A DNA stretch of 64,000 bases from Amyelois transitella (lineage: Eukaryota; Arthropoda; Insecta; Lepidoptera; Pyralidae): the NCBI RefSeq assembly GCF_032362555.1, contig NC_083516.1:11061001-11125000 (forward strand), written 5' to 3'. Below the pieces are notes generated by a model. It was not told where the DNA came from. It saw only the letters and a program-made list of their open reading frames with translations, and did no database searches. Position numbers and translations under genes: made by a program. Below, piece by piece: positions 57,901 to 64,000 of this stretch (positions are counted from its first letter, which is position 1; every line of letters begins with the position of its first letter).

Positions 57901-59727
57901 TTTGAATCTCAATTCCATCATAAAGCCAAACAGCTGAACGTGGCCTATCAGTCTTTTCAAGACTATTGGCTCTGTCACCCCGCAAGGGATATGGACGTGA
58001 TTATGTGTGTGTGTGTGTGTACCGGTAGAGTCGTATGACTTTGACCTAATATTCGACAACATTTATATTTTTGTATCATATTTCCGACGGTTTCAATTAT
58101 ATGTTTATATAAATAATTTAGACACATCACTATATAGGAATATAAGGAAGCTGTATATAAAAATATAAGTTACGTATATAGTTGTCATACACATATTTTT
58201 TGTCAAACTTTGGGCCAAAGTTTTACTTAGAACCGGGTGACATTAGCCCGCTCCTTTTTTTGTCCAGTAAAATTGTATGCTCTTGAATATAATTCAATTT
58301 TTGTCTTTTTCATTATGGGTCAATACTCGTTAACCCCAGTGTTTTTTTTTTATAACGTAATTCAGAAAGTCCTCATTGGGGCCTTGGTCCAATATAAATG
58401 CTTCTTGATTGGTGTGGAATACATCAACTATTCAATCACCGATATTCTCAAAGCCCTACTTAAAAATTTGGATAAAAAAGTGTATGGTAAGGATTCTTCG
58501 TTATTCTGTAATAAAAAATTCTGCGTCAGCATTATGAGGAATAATTTCTCATAATTGTTACCAGAGCAAAATACTTTAATAAAAATTAGTATAACAATAA
58601 AATGAGGCCTTACATTTTCACTGTTGTCATCGGTCATGGAAACTATAGCCATGCTCATGTTCACTCGCATACTGTACGAGATGAGCATGGCCAGAAACAG
58701 CATCAAAGCCTGAAGGTGCCTTACTCCCAGCAAAGCCTCTGTAAAAAAATCATTACAATAAATGTAAAGGTAATGCTTACATAAATAAATATAAACGGGA
58801 CAGATTACACAGATTGAGTTAGCCTCGAAGTAAGTTCAAGACTTGTGTTACAAGATACTAACTTAACGATACTATATTTTATAATAAATACTTATAAAGA
58901 TAAACCTCTAAGAGCCAAGCCAATCAGAGAAAATTCGTTTCTCATTTTGCCCTGGCTGAGATTTAACCCGGGACCTACTGTGTCACAGGCAAGTGAACTA
59001 CCGCTGCGCCACAGGGGCAGTTAGATGGTTTGGTACTGTGGAGAGAATGCATGAAAGCAGATTGACAAACATAATCTTACAAGGAGAGTGCGAAAGGCCT
59101 AGAAACGAACCATTATCAAAACGGGATTATCCTGGAAAAGATCAGGTCAAGAATACACTAATCCGACAAGCGTGTATGGAGAGAGTTATGAATATAAGCT
59201 TACGATGTAAATGAAGGGATTGTGGCAGGTGGAAATAAGACTCTTGTCCTGATCTTAACTAGGACGATCCCGTTTTAACTAAGGTACATTTGCCATTTGC
59301 ATTTCTCATTCCTACTCTCTCTCCAGGAAAAAGGTGTAATTTGAAGTTTATATAAAAAGGACATCAGACAGTAGGTGAATTTAAAATACAACTGCTGCTT
59401 GAGGGAAAGTACAATAACGTTATGTTGTTAACGTGTACTAAAGAATTCAACTAGACGAGAGTGTATCAAAAAACATCGAAGCAGTTTGGTCATTTTATGA
59501 TTAGTTTCAGAAAATTTTACTGAAAATGAGATAAAAACATCATTAACTTTATGATGAGAGATACAGTCCTGACCATATTGGTCTTAATATTTCAAATAAT
59601 GTGGACCCCAAGCCTGGAAGCATTATAGTCTAGGGTGCAACTGGGAATGCGCAAAGATGAAAGTCATTTCAAATTTGTACTTACTTGGCTTTTTTCCAAC
59701 TTCATCACTTTTCGATGCAGAACTCAT
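48929..59727 (-). CDS. SLC17-like MFS transporter B (putative inorganic phosphate cotransporter), 11 exons, 465 aa
   Basis: Exons in transcript order: 59727-59685, 58738-58614, 56662-56483, 55945-55807, 55269-55052, 54506-54357, 53470-53338, 52865-52744, 52152-52033, 51366-51234, 48963-48929. Exons 1-9 have the same lengths as in transporter A (43, 125, 180, 139, 218, 150, 133, 122, 120 nt). The last two differ slightly (133 and 35 nt), yet the total is again 1398 nt. Motifs: RVNMSMAIVSM in TM1, SFFWGYVVLQIPGGELA, VVQGVSQGFLFPCTHN, KWVPLEEKSRLGT, HCGQNWGFWTLMTETPSYM, APNFASTLMGITNFF. The terminal exon encodes a hydrophilic tail (ELHQDGESHIT) after a 2.3 kb intron. Donor 5 is GTTGGT, a weak but usable site. 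The gene is intact and lies head-to-tail with A and C. The substrate is unknown; the product is expected in the plasma or an organelle membrane. Confidence 0.9.
49157..49854 (-). mobile_element. Family A SINE-like element split by an LTR-type insertion
   Basis: The left part runs from the CATACATATATACATATGG tail to CCCTTGTGAGACAG (49207). The right part resumes ACAGAGCCAACAGTCTTG at 49643 and ends CCACACGGC. Outer flanks share CCATGATTG.CAT (about 49144-49156 and 49856-49868), a probable TSD for the SINE. Confidence 0.8.
49208..49642 (-). mobile_element. LTR-retrotransposon fragment with 45 bp perfect inverted ends
   Basis: 435 bp between ACAG at 49204-49207 and ACAG at 49643-49646 (4 bp TSD). 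Both ends read TGTAGTGTAGCAATTAAATG inward; the inverted match is perfect for 45 bp (49208-49252 / 49598-49642). On the minus strand an LTR-like AT-rich part is followed by TGGCGACCCTGCCAGGATG, like a gypsy-type primer-binding/leader region. An open stretch with gag-like residues follows (FADGLRNRRLSTIIAARNF, SLKDAIQAAQDEE). The right-hand LTR is replaced by an inverted copy of the first LTR's tip. No pol is present. Lies in the last intron of transporter B. Confidence 0.72.
50566..50767 (+). mobile_element. Family A fragment ending in a 34 bp perfect foldback
   Basis: GCTTACAAACTTAGGATTC to GACGTGATGATATGTA, then the same 3' end returns in inverse. Arms are 50698-50731 and 50734-50767 with a CA spacer. 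Confidence 0.88.
50795..51061 (+). mobile_element. LINE 3'-end fragment, divergent lineage, frame still open
   Basis: The frame to 51038 encodes GQCRPRQTCQDQISNYLKKG and a tail MSVEEAGEVCKDRSKCKSIV ... AYPKGK, parallel to the copy at 15287 but well diverged; ends TTTTGTATGTATGTA. Confidence 0.75.
51461..51722 (-). repeat. RTE-type non-autonomous repeat
   Basis: TTAGCTGTGCCCGCGATTTC at the left, TATATAGCCTAAAGCCTTCC inside, AACCAGTAGTTCCTGAGATT and GCGTTTAAACAAACAAACTC at the right: a common moth and arthropod RTE-derived pattern. Confidence 0.6.
51755..51990 (+). repeat. Family A copy, diverged
   Basis: GGTTCCCAGCACCAATAAAA through AACTTGGGATTCCTCATTTA to CTGCAAGGGATATTCC; the tail is lost just before exon 9 of transporter B. 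Confidence 0.7.
52178..52670. repeat. Two family A copies in opposite directions plus a tail scrap
   Basis: The forward diverged copy is 52178-52400. The antisense copy is about 52413-52618 (GCGGGGTAGTCAAAGCC to GTGCCGGGAACTAC). A tail scrap (GATTATATGTATGTATAT) ends near 52668. The opposed arrangement could fold in the transcript. Confidence 0.65.
53690..53887 (+). repeat. Family A fragment, 5'-truncated
   Basis: GATAGCCTTATAAACTTGG to (TATG)n; in an intron of transporter B. Confidence 0.8.
54651..54915 (-). mobile_element. Family A SINE-like element, full length
   Basis: TACATACATACATACTTACA to GCCGGAAACCACGCGG. Confidence 0.88.
56150..56251 (+). mobile_element. LINE 3'-end fragment
   Basis: GCATAGTATGCTGAGATCGT to GGCGTGATTTTATGTATGTA; heavily 5'-truncated, little diverged. 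Confidence 0.8.
57761..58018 (+). mobile_element. Family A SINE-like element, full length with 13 bp TSD
   Basis: GTACCGGTAGAGT at 57748-57760 and 58019-58031. Starts GCCGTGTGGTTCC; the tail has turned into (TG)n. Confidence 0.9.
58803..59017 (-). mobile_element. tRNA-derived SINE (first type)
   Basis: Minus-strand head CCCTGTGGCGCAGCGGTAG at the right end; body and tail as at 30531-30776. The B-box is altered (complement of TTTAACCCGGGAC). Directly abuts a LINE piece. Confidence 0.82.
59018..59220 (+). repeat. LINE 3'-end fragment, diverged
   Basis: TTAGATGGTTTGGTACTGTG, GAGAATGCATGAAAGCAG, AGATCAGGTCAAGAATACAC; ends before the tail. Confidence 0.7.
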
Positions 59728-61458
59728 TATTATCGTTCTAAACTATAATCATAACACACTGTCCAGACGTTCAGTCGTTTATGTTGTCACGAAGAGGTGT
59801 GTTCCTCAGACATTTATCCACTTTTGGATAATATATCAATACTTCTACTTTACAAATCTTAACTTTGTCAATCTTATCATCTTCAGTTTTATCTCAAGTA
59901 GTTTCTATATAAACACATCTGGGAAAATCATCAACTCTTTAGCCATGATCGCCATTTTATGTGAGATAATATTGATAATTTAGTGGGCATTCAAAGTTAT
60001 CTGGTAGGTACATCTGAATCTGTGGTCCAGCGGTCAAGGACAAAAACGGCAGGCTTAAAATTATGCGAGAAACTAAGCGAAATTTGTTTACAGTCTTCTC
60101 AGTTAATTGCAGGTTTTAAAGCCTGACATTACTTGAAGAAAATTATGGTTCCGTCCTTCGCAAACTAAACCTATTTTTAACTTCGATAATAACCAGTTTC
60201 CATTAATTATATATGTAACAAGCAAGGATTTTGTTTAAAAATACACAAATCAGTCACAGAAACACACATTAAAATATTTAACTAAATGTAAAACAACACA
60301 ATATGTTTCGTTTAAGGCTCTTGTTTTTAAATAAACTACAAAAAGTGGTTTTACTAAATTTGCAGACTATCCTGCCACTTCAGTAAGCTAGTGCGGTATA
60401 ACGAGTAGAAGACAATAAAAATCATAATTACAATAGCCTTTCTAACTCTTATTAAGGAAATTTTTTTTCCATTGTTCTGTAACAACGTTTATAAGAAAAT
60501 TGTTTAATATTTGTAGAGGTTGCAATTAGATTCAATGATATACATTTTTGTACTTTTGTAAAAGAAGATAAATAAATACAGAGGACTATGATTTTTTTGA
60601 GAAACGATTTGATCGCCTAATGTGCATCTCATTAAATGTAAAAGCTAGATTTAATTATCAATTCTATCATTATGCTAAACGTGGCCTCTTTCAGCAGCTT
60701 TCGTGGCAGTCTTTTCAAGATCAAGAGCTCTGTCTACCCCGAAAGGGATATAGACGTGACTCTAGATATGTATCTGAAAGCTTTCAGTATAGTGTATATG
60801 CATAGAATTCAAGGTTTAAAACTTTTCAAAGCATTATCTCTGCTGGATTTACGCATTAGTAACAAAACATAGCAACATTCGGGTTATTGATATCTTTTTA
60901 ATCTCATGCGCAGACGAGTACAAGTGAACTGTGACCAATCTCTACGAGAAAAATCTTATCAGAGATCTTTGACAAAGTGTACGTATAAAATGTCGTACCT
61001 AAAGATAATTATGAATTTTTGATACTTTAGGATATAGATACACTTTTAATAGAAAACTTTCACTAGGGTCTGATTTCGCAATCAGGGGGTCTGAAAAATT
61101 GTTGAGGGATATTGTAGCGTTTGTAATAAATGTCTGCATCAAAGAAGAGTTGGAAGGCTACTCATACCCTTTTTTGTGGCTAGCATTAGAATATAGTTTT
61201 ATGTAAGAAGAGGTTATTAAAAGACATTTATAAAAATCATGGAACAATTTATATATTATATTTTCTATGGCTTATGCTTATGTAGATACATTATAATCAC
61301 AAATTCATCTCATACGCATTACATCTTGACTCAAGTAAGCCGTTCAATATAACGTGTATAATTTCCACCAAATTTAAACTCATTTATTCACTTATAATCA
61401 ACATTATCCAGTCGAATTCGTCATTTAAAAAAGCTCTAAAATCTAACTGAATTCCATC
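59728..61458. other. Spacer between transporters B and C
   Basis: No gene seen. AT-rich; includes a short family A fragment at about 60655-60770 (CCCCGAAAGGGATATAGACG). The B promoter must lie near 59728-59900, but no clear core element was found. Confidence 0.5.
61383..61388 (-). terminator. Candidate poly(A) signal of transporter C
   Basis: AATAAA on the minus strand, 71 bp after the stop codon, at the usual spacing for a short 3' UTR. Confidence 0.45.
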
Positions 61459-63966
61459 TTAATCCTTTTGTTCTTTCTTCATCATAGCATCAGCTTCTTC
61501 ATTATCCTTTGCAGATTCAGGCTCGTTCCAATCAGCGAGTTCTGAAGTACCGAGTAGAAGGTAGACAGCGTTTGTGAAGAAGTACAAGCCACTGGATACG
61601 AAGAACACCCATCTCCACAAGTAAACGCTTGTCTGAAAAAGATTATATAAAAAAATTGTCAGACGTTTTTGATAGACTTATTATGTTCGAGATAAATACT
61701 AAGAAGTACTCGATTATTCAAGAAAACAACAAAATATAGTTACTTTGAATAACAGTTAGACTTAGAAAATTTGTTTTAATTCCTTTGTTTGTATAAAATA
61801 GCAATATAATTTATTCCTGATCAAGGATAGAAATTAGCAATACCATATTTTTCCTAGATACCAACTTACACAATATAGCTCTCGTTTTAAGAGTCGAATA
61901 TTGTTACATACCTAATTATTAAGAACTATTTGATTTTCAGTTAAATATAATCAACTTTTCATTCATTTATAATTAGTAGATACTTACAACATCGGTTAAG
62001 ATAATCCCAGCTACGATTGGAGCCAACACGCCGACGCCGTTGGACGAGAAGTTGCTGAGACTCATCATGGTCCCGGCGAAGTTAGGAGAGATGTCGATGT
62101 GGTTCACCTGGAAGTGTTCTTTTATCTTCATTATATTTTTCTAGTTTTTATATATATATCTTGGTTTTTATATAAAATATATAAAAGAGGACACTGAATG
62201 ACTGATTGACTGACAAAACAATGCACGAAATTAGGTATTTAGTTTTTTTACGCCTACGCGTGACTTAAAGAGACTTAAAGATCCAAAATTCACTGGCTTT
62301 TTCATTTTGCGCAGGTGAAGCCGGGCTTAATCTAGGGCTTCATCTGAGTATGAATGGGAGCGATGGTAAGGAAATATCTAGAATAACGTGATGAAATCGG
62401 GGCCGTTCTACCAAAAGGTTTGACCAGGTCAGGAGTAACATAATATGCCGCCTTGCAAGCATAATAAGAGTGATGAATGTAGATTGTGGATGGAGTCAAA
62501 AAAGCATGCAGGGATGGTGTCAAATGGGAAGATGTTGTCTCTATCTGCCCCTTGGAACATGGGTGCGATTATGTGTATTTGTATTTAGATGACGTTGTTC
62601 TTAATTGAGTTTACCTATATAATGATTCTTACCAAAAATCCATAATGAGATGCAATGTTCAGTCCACACATAATGACCATGATAGTTTCCACTACGTAGA
62701 TATTCTTGGGTGCAAACGCCAAAATAATAAGACCTACTGACGAGCTAATAGAACCTGAAAAAGAATTTATTATCGTAATAGCAATATCTTTTTGAAAAAA
62801 TCTTAGGCATCTTTAACCTGTTTATGGTTATTTGTAATCTTACCAATAGATTGAGCGAGCTTCCTCGCCAACGTGACTCCGATGTACTTCTTCACGATAA
62901 GCATGTCAAACAGCCAGCTGAAGAAGAAGTTCATGATGAACATCATGAGAAATGGAAGGGCGCTCAACATGCCATTCTGAAAGTTTATAATATAAGTTAT
63001 TAGTTTATTATATGTTAAAACAATTAAATCATCAATCACCTAATAGGTATATTTTTATCTTTATAGATTGACACAGAATGACAAATTGGCTGACCAGAGA
63101 TTTAGAAAATCATTATTCTGGTATCAGACCCGGTTGCGTACTGATCTCTCTGGTGAGATCAATGATTTGTAATTAATAGATATATTTTAAGTTTTATAAT
63201 TTTTAATCCAAAATATTTTTGTATCTAAAAATATATAAAAATATATTATTAGTTTACTAGAAAAAGTGAACTTATCTCATTGACGAAAAATAAATATACG
63301 TATTCAGTACATAAACGTCATAACAACTACGAGTACATACTCTGCAAATAATATTTTAATCTTTATTACTAACGTTACGTTGCTTCCACTGATGGAAAAC
63401 ATTATCATAACATAACACTGACATATTACTATCTACATACGTCCAATATGAACTGTGAAGTTACGACTCAATTACTTGGCCATGAGTAATTCAAATTGTT
63501 TATCGTTAACCCGTCTTATTAAAATTAAAATTAAAAATGTGTGGTATACATTTGTACACCTTTAAAGACTTAAGAATGAAATACATGTTTAGCGATTTAA
63601 AAAACCACGTAATATTCGTATTACCCATAAACATGTACAAATTACATCATCCTCTTTTTTTTAAATTAAAACCTTTTCTATTTGCGAAATAACCTTCCGC
63701 CTTTTTCAGAGCTCTCCCTCCAGACTGAAATATGTACACTAGTAACGTTAAGAAATATATCTAACTTTATATCAAAACTCCCATTTTTCATTGTGTAACT
63801 GGTCAATACACACCGCTTTAATGTTCACCCCCATGACCTTATCCATGTAGGCTGGGACCTCGGAATACAAGGTCAGCTGACCCCACGTGTTCCCGATGTG
63901 AGCTACCACGATGGCGTACAGTCCTCGGTGGCGGAGGAGGCGACTCCAAGGAACTTTGAGATGTTT
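61459..63966 (-). CDS. SLC17-like MFS transporter C, 3' half (5' end lies beyond the window)
   Basis: Visible exons in transcript order: 63966-63814 (153 nt), 62976-62844 (133), 62754-62633 (122), 62107-61988 (120), 61632-61459 (174, stop TAA). They correspond to exons 6-11 of transporters A and B: the three middle exons keep the lengths 133, 122 and 120. The first has one extra codon, and the terminal intron is absent, so the acidic/lysine-rich tail (WNEPESAKDNEEADAMMKKE) is in the same exon. Recognisable family parts: SALPFLMMFIMNFFFSW, ISPNFAGTMMSLSN, LAPIVAGIIL. The TM7 block is altered: HIGNTWGQLTLYSEVPAYM against HCGxNWGFWTLMTE in A and B. The N-terminal half, with the TM1-TM6 motifs, is not in the window. 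Donor after exon 6 is GTGTGT. Confidence 0.88.
62390..62590 (+). repeat. LINE 3'-end fragment, strongly diverged
   Basis: TTTGACCAGGTCAGGAGTAA, GTGATGAATGTAGATTGTGG, GGGAAGATGTTGTCTCTATC in LINE order, inside an intron of transporter C. Confidence 0.55.
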
Positions 63967-64000
63967 CTGAAATCATTTTAAAACATCTTTTGCTAACAAA

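Noticed and set aside
59657-59983. 108-codon plus-strand frame over the start of transporter B
   Set aside because: Overlaps exon 1 antisense, low-complexity hydrophobic composition, no domain.
1-64000. CRISPR arrays, operons or prokaryotic signals
   Set aside because: The window is eukaryotic; the regularly recurring units are dispersed SINE and LINE copies, not spacer arrays.

Overview
This is eukaryotic, AT-rich, intron-rich DNA from a moth or butterfly (Lepidoptera). The evidence is the gene content (a nose-resistant-to-fluoxetine-type membrane acyltransferase, two insect 7tm_6 odorant receptors, three SLC17-like transporters), GT-AG introns, and the repeats (tRNA-derived SINEs, a Lep1-like Helitron, and a dominant short element ending in (TATG)n). 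No species can be named from the sequence alone.

Layout: (1) 1864-11615, minus strand: a 13-exon NRF-6/Acyl_transf_3 gene coding 718 aa. (2) 17080-18370 and 19300-20885, plus strand: two closely related two-exon odorant receptors of 394 and 400 aa in tandem. (3) About 20886-32205: no host gene seen, repeats only. (4) 32206-46469, 48929-59727 and 61459-beyond 63966, all minus strand: three tandem SLC17/anion-cotransporter (MFS) genes. The first two code 465 aa each and have identical exon lengths for nine consecutive exons. The third enters the window by its 3' half only.

Repeats: about fifty recognisable pieces of one ~260 bp family (here 'family A') lie in both orientations, mostly in introns of the transporter genes. 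Several have clean 10-16 bp target-site duplications. Its last ~45 bp match the 3' end of a LINE family also present in many pieces (best copy 15287-15601, whose reading frame encodes the LINE C-terminal tail), which suggests a SINE-LINE pair sharing a tail. The structurally richest spot is 37498-37940: a 417 bp insertion with a 13 bp TSD abutting a splice acceptor. It holds a family A copy with a twin-priming-like 5' inversion plus ~105 bp of flank also found at 39140-39243. A second unusual object is 49208-49642: an LTR-retrotransposon fragment with perfect 45 bp inverted ends, inserted inside a family A copy.

How the genes may work together: no shared pathway is evident. The order looks like ordinary neighbours plus two local tandem duplications (odorant receptors; SLC17 transporters). 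Exon boundaries were set by hand from splice signals, reading phase and alignment between paralogues; there is no transcript evidence.
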